From positions 13,168,975 to 13,232,974 of the forward strand of contig JALGQZ010000011.1 in NCBI GenBank assembly GCA_023105745.1: 64,000 nt of DNA. The letters are read 5' to 3'. The notes under the pieces are model-generated. The model worked only from the letters and a program-made list of their open reading frames with translations, was not told where the DNA came from and ran no database searches. Both the position numbers and the translations under genes were made by a program. Positions 10,449 through 20,150 of this stretch are shown piece after piece. Each line of letters starts with the position of its first letter. The first letter of the stretch is position 1. Source of the stretch: Austropuccinia psidii (lineage: Eukaryota; Basidiomycota; Pucciniomycetes; Pucciniales; Sphaerophragmiaceae).

Positions 10449-11886
10449 TGTCAGCCTGTGACTCAAAACCAGAGGACAAGCATGACAGCCAAAATACCAT
10501 AAACCAATGGTATAGCCAAAATACCACCACAACATGGAACTGAGCCAAATTAGCTCAAAAAGTATCAAAAGAAAGAGGAAACTCACCTCTTCCTGAAAAT
10601 ATAAGTCCCATCACCATAGGACAAGAAATAACAAAGTTATTCCTGCTCAAAGTTATTGCTGAGCATAAACCTTAAGTTTCACCTCTCATCTTAAATCTAG
10701 AAGGAGAGGCTTCACCCCATCAAATGGGTACTCAAAATGAAGCTCTAAGCCAGGGCTATCCAATGGTACCAGCCAAACTGAGCTAGCACCAGTATTACTT
10801 GAGTTATGGTCAAATTCAGACCAAATAAGGGTGAACAAAACATTCACCTCTCATCTAACTTTTACAGATTTAGTGTGAGATACCTGAAGTGGGGTCTTTT
10901 TGGAAAGAGCACAATCAGGGCTATCTGATGGTGCCATCCATTTCCTCATAACTCAACTACAACAGAAGTTATTGGCCAAACAAGCTTAATACAGCTTTTG
11001 ACCAAACCACGCCAATGTACAAAAATACTTGTACATGGGATACCTTTGTCATATTTAATGATTACCATGTCAAGTTGGGTACCATTGTGTAGAGCTCATA
11101 CAGAGCTATTCAATGAACCAACTTTGAGCTTGATATCTCAAAAACTGACAGAGTTATGACCATTTTAAGGTCAAAATCCCACCTGCTGTCAGATACAGCC
11201 TTACCATGGGATAATATCCCTTAACCATGAATATGAGGTGTCAAATAGACAAAGAAGCATGTTTTTACTTCAATACCTCATATTTCAGTCAATACTGGGG
11301 TCCCATACAGTTTCTGTACAGCATTCTACGCGTCATACACGTCAGAATCAGGTTGTGAGGTCCCCAGGTGAAAATCTTCACCCTGTATTGGTGAAAACTG
11401 CCCAGATGTGGTTTCAAAACCACATCTAAACCCAATACAGGGTATACAGGCTGTTTGCAAACCACAAGCCTGTCATAGAGAGTGAAAAATCTTCACTTCC
11501 TCTACGTGGAAAGGTCTAGCAGCCTTTCCACCTCAATTTTAGGATAAAAGGAGGGCTTTTCACAGCCAAAAGCCTTTCCTCATCCTGCTCTTGAATACCT
11601 TACGTAGTAAACTGTCAAAAACAGTTTTACTCTTGGGTAATAAACAGGTATACTCTTAATTTAAAGTATTGTAGTCTTTATTATTGTAACCCAACAGGTA
11701 AAGCTGCACCCAGGGCTTTCAACAGCGCTCACCACCACTATATTTCTTATAGTAAAGCCCTTTTATTATTAAATTAATACATCCCTAACCCTTATAAAAC
11801 TATTTTAAACTATTTTCCACATGTCACAGTCATAGTTTTAGTTGTAAATAGCTTTATTTTAACTTCAACATAGACTCATCCTGACA
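10449..11886 (+). repeat. Element A 5' LTR
   Basis: Runs from TGTCAGCCTGTGACTC to ACTCATCCTGACA with 6-bp inverted ends. U3 holds TGACGT-type half-sites near 11339-11344, a nested hairpin (CCCTGTATTGG ... CCAATACAGGG) around the palindrome at 11404-11427, and a TATA-like GATAAAAG at 11543-11550. An AATAAA at 11639-11644 could serve polyadenylation. The 63-codon open frame at 11238-11429 exists only because this hairpin is conserved; I do not call it a gene. Confidence 0.95.
11404..11427. promoter_or_regulatory. U3 palindrome in element A 5' LTR
   Basis: AGATGTGGTTT-CA-AAACCACATCT: two 11-base arms around a 2-base centre, 115 bp before the TATA-like box. The core TGTGGTT...AACCACA recurs at the same place in every A-, B-, G- and H-type LTR here, suggesting a dimeric protein-binding site or an RNA/DNA hairpin. 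Confidence 0.55.
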
Positions 11887-11890
11887 TTTT

Positions 11891-11905
11891 TGGGGCCTGG
11901 CCGTG
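11891..11905 (+). other. Candidate primer-binding site of element A
   Basis: TGGGGCCTGGCCGTG starts 4 nt after the 5' LTR. The same core (GGGCCTGGCC) follows the 5' LTRs of B, G and, on the minus strand, C. I cannot name the primer tRNA. Confidence 0.5.
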
Positions 11906-11932
11906 TTTTTGACTTTTTTTTGGACCTTACAA

Positions 11933-12481
11933 GTAAGTCTTTTCTCTGTTTTATGACTTATTAACCATTGTTTTATCCTTTTTTAGGCGTAATTTCTTTA
12001 TTTAAATATATATATTATATATATTTATCCTTTTTATATACATACTCATATTATAAGAGTATTATTCACGTGGCTAATACCCACTGAATTTAATTATTTT
12101 TGGCGTGTTTTGTATATAAAAACACATAAGCCATCAATAAAGTCCTGTATTCTTGACTGAATAAGGACACCTCTGACTGAAAAACCATCAGTTGAGGCGT
12201 GGATTAAGTGTATTGTTAACTCAATAACACTTATACAGAACCACTTGTACAGAATACACTTGAAAACCACAAGTGTATCTGAGGGATACTGACACACAAG
12301 CAGTGTGACAGGACACCATAAGCTGTATTTTTGACGTGAAATTGTTAATTCAATTACACTGTCATTATACAAGGGCATACTGTAATAATATACAAGCCCA
12401 GAGGCCATTCTTAGACGTGCAAAACCAGCCTTTTAAGAAGTCTTAACTGACATAAGCCCTCTTTTTCCTGTTTTGATTCAG
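11933..12481 (+). other. Predicted intron 1 of element A (creates a split start codon)
   Basis: A consensus donor GTAAGT (11933-11938) follows ...TTACAA. The acceptor TTTTGATTCAG ends at 12481 after a long pyrimidine tract, with CTGAC (12447-12451) as branch point about 30 nt upstream. Removing these 549 nt joins the final A (11932) to TGGAAGAA, giving ATGG with A at -3 and G at +4. No in-frame ATG exists otherwise for the frame starting at 12482. Elements B and G have the equivalent arrangement. Confidence 0.72.
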
Positions 12482-13549
12482 TGGAAGAAAATTACATCCC
12501 ACTTGAAACCCAGTCACAGGCCAACACACCAGTGACACCCTCAGAACCAGAGGGCAGCAAGGGTAAAGGAAAAAGGCTGAGTGAAGGCCTCATTACAGCC
12601 AAGAAGTGGACACCAATAGCCACTCAGAGGAGTAGAAAACCACGAAACTCTGCTTCAATACAAGGTAAACCAACCTTAACCACTTGTACAGGGAAGATTA
12701 CAATTATTAACCCAGTTGTAACCTCCAAAGGCAAACTGCCCAAATCAGCAGATAACAAATTTGTACAAGGCACAGTCAAAGGTAAATACCCTAAGAACAT
12801 AAAGTTTTTGACTGCTTGCAAACACTGATATGTCCCCTGCATACCTCAGAGACCTTGGCTTCCAAAGGAACCAGCCAGAGGATAGAGCAGGAATGTCTAG
12901 AACCAGAAGACCTGAAAGAAGACACATTGGACACAGTGGGGATGGCAAAACAATGAGGGAGATAATATCAACCTTGCCATTCACACTCCAATTCAACAGA
13001 AACCTCAAATCAGAGGACTGGAAGGATATGGATCAAGTTCTTCAAATCCACCAACTCCTCAAAGATTTGTTTCAATGGAGCATGGACAACAAGAGGTTCA
13101 ACCTAGCAACTCACTGGGCAGAACTGGGATCAAGTTGCCAGAAGATCTGTCTCAAAGAGATAGACTTCAAAGACCTTATGGTAATCACCAAGGGTTGGAA
13201 CCCTACCAGGCAGCACAGACTCCTGGACGCAAGGGCACAGAGGATAAGGGAGAATTAAGCCACTATCCAAGCTATAGAAGAACAGTTAACCAAGACAGGG
13301 CCTACTCAGATTCCTTCAGGTTCACAAGGAGCAAGCCAAATCAGCTCTCCAGTGGCTTCACACCATTCAGAAACCAGCAGATCAGTGGCCAAGAGTCACC
13401 ATTCTTCACAATTCCAGGAAGTTTCCAGGAGAAGACAAGGCAACAAGGGCAAGAACAAAGCCTCCTTCAACCAGAGGAGGAAAGAGTCAGACCCCATGAT
13501 CCAGAAGCTGTTAGATTTGGTAAAAGAAGTACACAAGAACCAGAAGTAG
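12482..13549 (+). pseudogene. Element A accessory ORF (spliced, exons 2-3), disrupted
   Basis: Exon 2 (12482-12781) begins with the TG of a start codon whose A is supplied by exon 1 (11932). It encodes EENYIPLETQ, then a Ser/Lys/Pro-rich basic region and FVQGTVKG. Intron 2 is 12782-12849 (GTAAAT ... CTCAG). Exon 3 (12850-13549) encodes QVLQIHQLLKDLFQWSMDNK and ends MIQKLLDLVKEVHKNQK. It overlaps Gag in another frame. This copy has a 1-nt deletion near 12940 and a TAA at 13256-13258. Adding one base makes the joined length divisible by three. I recognise no known domain; its role is unknown. Confidence 0.65.
12782..12849 (+). other. Predicted intron 2 of element A (holds the Gag-Pol ATG)
   Basis: 68 nt from AAAG|GTAAAT to ATACCTCAG. 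Splicing joins the exon-2 frame to the frame that ends at 13549. The presumed Gag-Pol initiator ATG (12830) sits inside it, 20 nt before the acceptor, so splicing removes the Gag-Pol start. The exon-2 frame, if unspliced, stops at TGA 12826-12828, one base before that ATG. Confidence 0.65.
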
Positions 13550-13995
13550 TTGTAAACCACTCTAGAATCAGTAGTCCTAGTAAGAGAAACATTACCCCCA
13601 CTCAGACTGAAAATAACATTATCACATCTGATAGCAAAATCAACAGTGACACACTGTGGTTGCAAATGTCCCAATATGCTGAGCAATCTGCAAAGCAGGC
13701 TGCAAAATTTGCATCTGCCCAAGAGATGATGAGAAAAACTCAAGCCTCATTGGAGCAGATAGTTAAAAACCTTCAGGAAGGATATGCTCAACTGAGCAAA
13801 GCCACTGAAGAAACCAACAAGAGACTGAATCAAGTTCCTCAAGAACAACACCATAGCAGCAGGGACAGGGAGTGTCTGAACCAAGACATCAACAAATTGT
13901 TTGATGCCTACCATAGCTTAAAGCCCCAACCACAAGGCCAAGCTATGGAGAATCCATATCAACCAGATGACATTAAACAGATGCCATGTTGTTGA
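12830..13995 (+). pseudogene. Element A Gag N-terminal region, frameshifted
   Basis: Starts ATG TCC CCT (12830). The Gag-Pol frame runs to a 1-nt deletion near 12940 (GTGGGGATGG), continues one frame over through 13075-13976 and is knocked out again by a second 1-nt loss near 13977 (AAACAGATGCC); the fragment ends at TGA 13993-13995. Residues are Gln/Arg/Ser-rich and look disordered (PEDLSQRDRLQRPYG, FFTIPGSFQE). Then comes a helical, probably coiled-coil stretch (SAQEMMRKTQASLEQIVKNL). The first ~700 nt overlap the accessory frame, and one deletion shifts both frames together. Confidence 0.7.
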
Positions 13996-14864
13996 ATAAG
14001 GCAAGATCTCCATCACAATACCAGGATGGGGATGGCATGTCTTATTCAGAGAAGGAAGCCTTGAAACAGCTTCCTGAGGCCTCAAACTGGCCCAAATTCT
14101 CTGGATCAGGAGAATATGATCATATGGAACTCATAGATTATATTGATGGACTCTTCATTGATGTACCCAGCATACCAGACTACTGGATTACTGCTAGACT
14201 GAATACTGCATTTGAAGGTCATGCAAGTATATGGTACACAGAAATGAAAGAAATCCATGGCAGAAGAAATTGGCCATGGTGGAAGAGTCAAATAATCCAA
14301 AAGTACAGTAATAGAACTTGGATACGGCAAAAGACCATGTCATTTGAAAATGACAAATACTCTGTGGACAAAGATCCATATGAGTGGTGTCTTAGAAAGT
14401 CTAAAAGACTTAAAGCCATTGATCCTCAAATGAACATTCAAATGAGGAATCATAAACTTCTGACACAACTGCCAGGAGAACTAGAGCATTCAGTAAAGTG
14501 CAGATGCAACCAAAATTGCACTCTAGATGATATAGCCAATACCTTACAAGACATAAGGAAAAGGACTAATATAGGGAAATTCACCCCATGTAGAAGCAAT
14601 AGTTTCAAAGAGAAACAACCTTTCAGGGTAGAGTTTAAAGACAAACCCAGAGAAAGAGTGACAGAAGTGGCAAAGAAGAAGAATTCTTGTCACAATTGTG
14701 GTTCAACAGACCACTATGCCAACAACTGTCCAAAAGCAAAGAAGAAAGTCTATGCTATAGAAAAAGTCCCTGAAGAAGAACCTCCAACAGAGGATTCTGA
14801 ATCAGACTCTATGGGAGATGCCATCAGAGAACTATCTGATGATGATCAAGACCCAAGAGAGTAA
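13986..14864 (+). CDS. gag: Element A Gag: capsid-like region and CCHC nucleocapsid
   Basis: Open for 292 codons in the same frame as the downstream Pol. It holds the capsid-like core (LPEASNWPKFSGSGEYDHM, then WYTEMKEIHGRRNWPWW) and a basic linker. A CCHC zinc knuckle, CHNCGSTDHYANNC, lies at 14688-14729, followed by an acidic tail (EEEPPTEDSESDS). Gag packages the RNA and forms the particle in the cytoplasm. Its start is not a real initiator: the frame begins after the 1-nt deletion near 13977. It ends at TAA 14862-14864. In B and G the same position is sense, so this stop is probably a mutation and Gag-Pol was one continuous frame. Confidence 0.85.
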   Translation: MLLNKARSPSQYQDGDGMSYSEKEALKQLPEASNWPKFSGSGEYDHMELIDYIDGLFIDVPSIPDYWITARLNTAFEGHASIWYTEMKEIHGRRNWPWWKSQIIQKYSNRTWIRQKTMSFENDKYSVDKDPYEWCLRKSKRLKAIDPQMNIQMRNHKLLTQLPGELEHSVKCRCNQNCTLDDIANTLQDIRKRTNIGKFTPCRSNSFKEKQPFRVEFKDKPRERVTEVAKKKNSCHNCGSTDHYANNCPKAKKKVYAIEKVPEEEPPTEDSESDSMGDAIRELSDDDQDPRE

Positions 14865-14870
14865 CTTCTA

Positions 14871-16151
14871 GTGAAATACCAAGAGGAAACCCCATTTGAA
14901 ATCCAGGACATACAGTTGGAAGCAGGCATGCCACAAGACACTGCCAACAAGAACTTGTGTAAACATACACAAGATGCACAAACATTCCTGGTTACACCAA
15001 CCAAAGGAATGGCATATATACATGGAACAGCCACAAAAATGACTGTATGTATTGACCATGCTCAGAACCCACTGATCATTGACAGTGGAGCACACTGCTC
15101 CATAGTGGCCAGGAATTATCTGGATAACCACTTCCCAAGCTGGGAAAAAGAACTCTTGCCCACCAGGGAAAAAAACTTTAAGAGTGCATCTGGAAAGATG
15201 ACCTCTATTGGGACAATTATCAAAGAGATAATTATACCCCACAGAAAAGGTAATATCAGACTCAACCCAGAGTTTGTAGTGCTTGAAGATGCCCACATCC
15301 AAGGGTTTTTACTGGGAACAGATTACCAGAGGATGTATGGCATAGATATTTACAACAGTAAAAATAGGCATATTACCATTGGTACTAACAAGGAAAAGAA
15401 ATTTTCTCTTGACATATACCAGATATCTTCTCAGGACCCACTAGAAGAACTTCTGAAAGAATTCAGAGAGGGACAGTTGAGCACTACCCTCACCAGTAAA
15501 CAAAAGCTAAGTTTACTGAAGATGCTGAGGAAGAATAGACCAGCATTTGCCATTGGTGAAGAACCATTAGGCAAGATCAAAGGCCATGATATAGAACTAT
15601 ATCTGGATGTAGAAAGGCCTTATCCACCTATGTTAAGGAGACCTCCTTACCCAGCAAGTGTGGAGACCAGGAAAGAGATTGAGAGACATATCAATGAACT
15701 CCTGGACATGGATGTCATTAGGAGGATTGGACATAATGAAATAGTGGAAATCACCACTCCTGTCCTAATCACCTGGCATGATGGCAAGTCTAGATTGTGT
15801 GGAGACTTCAGAGCCCTGAACAACTACACAAAAGCAGACAGGTATCCTATACCAAGGATACCTCATGCCTTGGATAAATTGGCCAAAGCCAAATACATAA
15901 CCAAGATGGATTGTATGAAGGGCTTCCACCAAAATGGAGTTAAACAAAACTCCATGAAATTACTCAGAATAATATGCCATATGGGCATATATGAGTACAC
16001 CAGGATGCCATTTGGCATCAAGAATGCACCAGCCCACTTCCAAAGGATGATGGACACCATATTTCAACAAGAAATAATGGAAGGCTGGATGGTAGTGTAT
16101 ATTGATGATATCATTATATACTCAGAGACATGGGAAGACCATGTACAATAA
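14871..16151 (+). CDS. pol: Element A Pol part 1: protease and reverse transcriptase
   Basis: 426 codons in the same frame as Gag. The aspartic protease carries LIIDSGAHCSIVA with catalytic DSG at 15081-15089. RT blocks follow: [59 protein letters not shown] and the catalytic YIDD at 16098-16109. It stops at TAA 16149-16151, just after the RT palm. The frame continues unbroken beyond this, so it is a nonsense change (the B and G copies have AGG-type sense sequence nearby). Protease cuts the polyprotein and RT copies element RNA into DNA inside the particle. Confidence 0.9.
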   Translation: MKYQEETPFEIQDIQLEAGMPQDTANKNLCKHTQDAQTFLVTPTKGMAYIHGTATKMTVCIDHAQNPLIIDSGAHCSIVARNYLDNHFPSWEKELLPTREKNFKSASGKMTSIGTIIKEIIIPHRKGNIRLNPEFVVLEDAHIQGFLLGTDYQRMYGIDIYNSKNRHITIGTNKEKKFSLDIYQISSQDPLEELLKEFREGQLSTTLTSKQKLSLLKMLRKNRPAFAIGEEPLGKIKGHDIELYLDVERPYPPMLRRPPYPASVETRKEIERHINELLDMDVIRRIGHNEIVEITTPVLITWHDGKSRLCGDFRALNNYTKADRYPIPRIPHALDKLAKAKYITKMDCMKGFHQNGVKQNSMKLLRIICHMGIYEYTRMPFGIKNAPAHFQRMMDTIFQQEIMEGWMVVYIDDIIIYSETWEDHVQ

Positions 16152-16160
16152 ATAGACAGA

Positions 16161-18683
16161 GTGCTAAGTAAATGTACACCCATCAATCTGAAAATTTCAC
16201 TTAAAAAGTGTAATTTTGGCCAACAAGAGCTACTAGCTCTAGGACACAAAGTCTCACGACTTAGTCTGGCAATTGAACAGAACAAAGTAGCAGCAGTACT
16301 GCAAAAGCCAGTACCAAAGAACATCAAAGAGATGCAATCTTTCCTTGGATTTGCTAGCTACTATAGAAACCACATCAAAAACATTGCTCACATAACTAGT
16401 AGTTTATACAAGTTATGCTCAAAGGATGTAGTTTTTGAAATAACCAAGGAAAGGAGGGATGCATATGAGAGGATCAAATATGAACTCACTAATGCACCTG
16501 TGCTCATCTTGCCTGACTTTGAACTACCATTCAAGTTATATATAGATGCAGCATGCAGCCAAGGCTTGGGAGCAGCCCTTCACCAAAGACAAATTGTGGA
16601 TGGTGAACCAAGAGAAGGTGTAATATGTTACATCTCCAGGCAGCTGAAAGATTCAGAAGCCAGGTATGGGGCCACCCAGACAGAATGTCTATGTCTAGTC
16701 TGGGCTCTAGAAAAACTCCATTATTATTTGGAGGGTGCAGTCTTTGAAGTCTACACAGACTGCACAGCCTTGAAGTCTTTACTAAACATGAAGACTACTA
16801 ATAGACACATGCTGAGATGGCAAATAGCCATCCAGGAGTATAGAGGGAACATGACCATCATATACAAGGAAGGTAAAAGCCATACCAATGCAGATGGTCT
16901 TAGCAGATGGCCACTGGACACTGTCAAAAGCAATCCAGCTTATGACCCTGAAGTTGCTGCAACAATTCCTATCCATTTTATGGAAATAAATAGGAAGAAG
17001 AACTTCAGATTCTCTGAATGGGAACCAAGGAGTGGTACCCTTGACAGTGGAAACACTGATTCAGAAGGGATAGAAACCCCCATACTGGGAATAAGTTCCT
17101 CAGCACTGCACAATGAATTTTTCAATGCAGTGATGAAATCCTATGCTAAACACAAACAGTGCAGCATACTACTCCAACTCCTTCAACAAAAATACAGGAG
17201 CCCAGAACTGGAAACCCAGCTGGAGGAACCCTGGTTGAGGGCCTATAAGGACAATAAATTCTTCCTTATAGATGGGCTGATTTATCACAGAGATAAGCAC
17301 ACCAGTGCACTCACAGTGATAGACAGAGACCACATCTCTTTAATCCTGCAGGAATGCCATGACTGCCCCTACATGGGACACATGAGTGAAGACAGGACTA
17401 AAGAGAGGGTAGCAAGCACAGCTTGGTGGCCCAAGTGGGAGCAAGAGTTGAGTGAATACATCAACACTTGTGAAAGATGCCAAAAGGCAAATAGAAAGCA
17501 TGGGAAGAAATATGGGTTGCTTCAACACATAGAAGAACCCAAACACCCATGGGAAACCATCAACATGGACTGGGTCACAGGACTTGTCCCAGGAGGCAAA
17601 GAAAACTACAATGCCTGCTTGATCATAGTTGATAGGTTCAGCAAGAGCATGAGATGTCTACCATGCCATAAAGAGGACACAGCCATGGACACTGCTCTGT
17701 TATTTTGGAATAACATCATATCCACCTGTGGAGTCCCTAAGATCATAATTAGTGACAGGGACCCAAAATTCACATCTGAATTTTGGACCAATTTATATGA
17801 CATGCTTGGCACCAAGCTTGCTTTTTCCACAGCTTACCATCCACAAACAGATGGCCTAGCTGAGAGGATAATCCAAACAATGGAGGACATCCTCAGGAGG
17901 TTCTGTGCCTATGGCATGGAATACAAGGACCATGAGGGATATACCCATGATTGGGTCACCCTCTTACCAGCAGTCCAACTGGCTTATAATACAAGCCAGC
18001 ACTCTACCACAGGAAAAACACCTGCACTGGTAGAGAAAGGGTGGAATCCCCTGTTACCTGTGGATCACTTGAAGAAGAATCTTCTGACCATCCACCCCAC
18101 AGCCAAAGACTTCCATGATATGTGGAAGAAAGCCTGTGATACTGCTTCCAAATGCATAGCTGAGGCCAAAGAGTATAATAAGCAAAGGTGGGACAAATCA
18201 CATATGGAACCTGACTTCAAGGAAGTGGACCAGGTGTTAGTGTCTACACTGAACTTTAACAATCTCAAAGGACCCAAGAAAATGAGAGACTCATTTGTAG
18301 GGCCCTTCACTATCATTAAGTTGATAGGGAAGAATGCAGTAGAGGTCAAGCTCACTGAGGAGTTTTCTAGGAAACACCCAGTCTTTCCAGTAAGCCTGGT
18401 CAAACCATACTCCCACACAGAGGAGGATAAATTCCCCTCCAGGAAGAAAAACATCACTCCACCAGAAATAGTGGAAGTAGAAGACTCTCCTGGACCTGTG
18501 AGTAAAATCATCAGGGACAGAAAAATCAGACTCAATGGGACGGATCAGAGACAATATCTAGTCAGATTCAAGAACCAGACAGCTGACAAAGACAAATGGT
18601 TGGCAGAAGATGCCATACCAGATGGGAACCTTCATCTAAGGAGATTCAGAGCCTCTAGGAGGACTGAACAGTCTCATCAATGA
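16161..18683 (+). CDS. pol: Element A Pol part 2: RT thumb, RNase H and integrase
   Basis: 840 codons in frame with the preceding part. RT end/linker: [20 protein letters not shown] and [15 protein letters not shown]. RNase [20 protein letters not shown] (~16520-16580), [32 protein letters not shown]. Integrase: zinc domain ([10 protein letters not shown] ... CERCQKA), then the DDE core with D at 17568-17570 (INMDWVTG), D at 17754-17756 (ISDRDPKF) and E at 17862-17864 (QTDGLAERI). C-terminal GPF block: [22 protein letters not shown] chromo-like tail ends at TGA 18681. Key residues are intact. There is no natural start codon here; the frame simply follows the TAA at 16149. Confidence 0.92.
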   Translation: MLSKCTPINLKISLKKCNFGQQELLALGHKVSRLSLAIEQNKVAAVLQKPVPKNIKEMQSFLGFASYYRNHIKNIAHITSSLYKLCSKDVVFEITKERRDAYERIKYELTNAPVLILPDFELPFKLYIDAACSQGLGAALHQRQIVDGEPREGVICYISRQLKDSEARYGATQTECLCLVWALEKLHYYLEGAVFEVYTDCTALKSLLNMKTTNRHMLRWQIAIQEYRGNMTIIYKEGKSHTNADGLSRWPLDTVKSNPAYDPEVAATIPIHFMEINRKKNFRFSEWEPRSGTLDSGNTDSEGIETPILGISSSALHNEFFNAVMKSYAKHKQCSILLQLLQQKYRSPELETQLEEPWLRAYKDNKFFLIDGLIYHRDKHTSALTVIDRDHISLILQECHDCPYMGHMSEDRTKERVASTAWWPKWEQELSEYINTCERCQKANRKHGKKYGLLQHIEEPKHPWETINMDWVTGLVPGGKENYNACLIIVDRFSKSMRCLPCHKEDTAMDTALLFWNNIISTCGVPKIIISDRDPKFTSEFWTNLYDMLGTKLAFSTAYHPQTDGLAERIIQTMEDILRRFCAYGMEYKDHEGYTHDWVTLLPAVQLAYNTSQHSTTGKTPALVEKGWNPLLPVDHLKKNLLTIHPTAKDFHDMWKKACDTASKCIAEAKEYNKQRWDKSHMEPDFKEVDQVLVSTLNFNNLKGPKKMRDSFVGPFTIIKLIGKNAVEVKLTEEFSRKHPVFPVSLVKPYSHTEEDKFPSRKKNITPPEIVEVEDSPGPVSKIIRDRKIRLNGTDQRQYLVRFKNQTADKDKWLAEDAIPDGNLHLRRFRASRRTEQSHQ

Positions 18684-18695
18684 TGAGCCTTTTTT

Positions 18696-18705
18696 AGAGG
18701 GAGGG
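18696..18705 (+). other. Polypurine tract of element A
   Basis: AGAGGGAGGG lies 2 nt before the 3' LTR (18708). It is the usual primer for plus-strand DNA synthesis. Element B has the same tract at 37244-37252. Confidence 0.8.
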
Positions 18706-18707
18706 TA

Positions 18708-20145
18708 TGTCAGCCTGTGACTCAAAACCAGAGCACAAGCATGACAGCCAAAATACCATAAACCAATGGTATAGCCAAAATACCACCAAAACATGGAGCT
18801 GAGCCAAATTAGCTTAAAAGGTATCAAAAGAAAGAGGAAACTCACCTCTTCCTGAAAATATAAGTCCCATCACCATAGGACAAGAAATAACAAAGTTATT
18901 CCTGCTCAAAGTTATTGCTGAGCATAAACCTTAATTTTCACCTCTCATCTAAAATCTAGAAGGAGAGGCTTAACCCCATCAAATGGGTACTCAAAATGAA
19001 GCTCTAAGCCAGGGCTATCCAATGGTACCAGCCAAACTGAGCTAGCACCAGTATTACTTGAGTTATGGTCAAATTCAGACCAAATAAGGGTGAACAAAAC
19101 ATTCACCTCTCATCTAACTTTTACAGATTTAGTGTGAGATACCTGAAGTGGGGTCTTTTTGGAAAGAGCACAATCAGGGCTATCTGATGGTGCCATCCAT
19201 TTCCTCATAACTCAACTACAACAGAAGTTATTGGCCAAACAAGCTTAATACAGCTTTTGACCAAACCACGCCAATGTACAAAAATACTTGTACATGGGAT
19301 AACTTTGTCATATTGAATGATGACCATGGCAAGTTGGGTACCATTGTGTAGAGCTCATACAGAGCCATTCAATGAACCAACTTTGAGCTTGATATCTCAA
19401 AAACTGACAGAGTTATGACCATTTTAAGGTCAAAATCCCACCTGCTGTCAGATACAGCCTTACCATGGGATAATATCCCTTAACCATGAATATGAGGTGT
19501 CAAATAGACAAAGAAGCATGTTTTTACTTCAATACCTCATATTTCAGTCAATACTGGGGTCCCATACAGTTTCTGTACAGCATTCTATGCGTCATACACG
19601 TCAGAATCAGGTTGTGAGGTCCCCAGATGAAAATTTTCACCCTGTATTGGTGAAAACTGCCCAGATGTGGTTTCAAAACCACATCTAAACCCAATACAGG
19701 GTATACAGGCTGTTTGCAAACCACAAGCCTGTCATAGAGAGTGAAAAATCTTCACTTCCTCTACGTGGAAAGGTCTAGCAGCCTTTCCACCTCAATTTTA
19801 GGATAAAAGGAGGGCTTTTCACAGCCAAAAGCCTTTCCTCATCCTGCTCTTGAATACCTTACATAGTAAACTGTCAAAAACAGTTTTACTCTTGGGTAAT
19901 AAACAGGTATACTCTTAATTTAAAGTATTGTAGTCTTTATTATTGTAACCCAACAGGTAAAGCTGCACCCAGGGCTTTCAACAGCGCTCACCACCACTAT
20001 ATTTCTTATAGTAAAGCCCTTTTATTATTAAATTAACACATCCCTAACCCTTATAAAACTATTTTAAACTATTTTCCACGTGTCACAGTCATAGTTTTAG
20101 TTGTAAATAGCTTTATTTTCACTTCAACATAGACTCATCCTGACA
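18708..20145 (+). repeat. Element A 3' LTR
   Basis: 1,438 bp, the same length as the 5' LTR and nearly identical, from TGTCAGCCTGTGACTC to TCATCCTGACA. The U3 palindrome is at 19663-19686. The open frame at 19497-19688 is the same non-gene seen in the 5' LTR. Confidence 0.95.
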
Positions 20146-20150
20146 AGGTT
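20146..20150. repeat. Target-site duplication AGGTT (right of element A)
   Basis: Exact match to 10444-10448. Confidence 0.92.

Larger units (their letters stand above)
10449..20145 (+). mobile_element. Element A: near-complete Ty3/Gypsy LTR retrotransposon
   Basis: A 9,697-bp element: two 1,438-bp LTRs (TGTCAG...CTGACA), a candidate primer-binding block, a spliced 5' region, Gag-Pol, and a polypurine tract. It is bounded by 5-bp AGGTT duplications and inserted into an older C-family LTR. I count roughly 20 differences between the LTRs (about 98-99% identity), so insertion is fairly recent. Two single-base deletions in the Gag region and in-frame TAA codons at 14862 and 16149 disable this copy. 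The polyprotein order Gag-PR-RT-RNaseH-IN defines Ty3/Gypsy. Confidence 0.95.

Noticed and set aside
11238..11429. 63-codon frame in the A LTR, repeated at 19497-19688, and similar 64-codon frames in B and G LTRs (29630, 38216, 57690)
   Set aside because: They recur because the LTR hairpins are conserved DNA. They sit upstream of the TATA box and would not be in the element transcript as a normal CDS.
12829..13258. Treating 12830-13258 as one intact gene
   Set aside because: It starts in the Gag frame and, after a 1-nt deletion near 12940, finishes in the accessory frame. It is a chimera of two proteins.
14862..14870. Programmed stop-codon readthrough between Gag and Pol
   Set aside because: B and G have no stop here, so the TAA in A is most simply a mutation.
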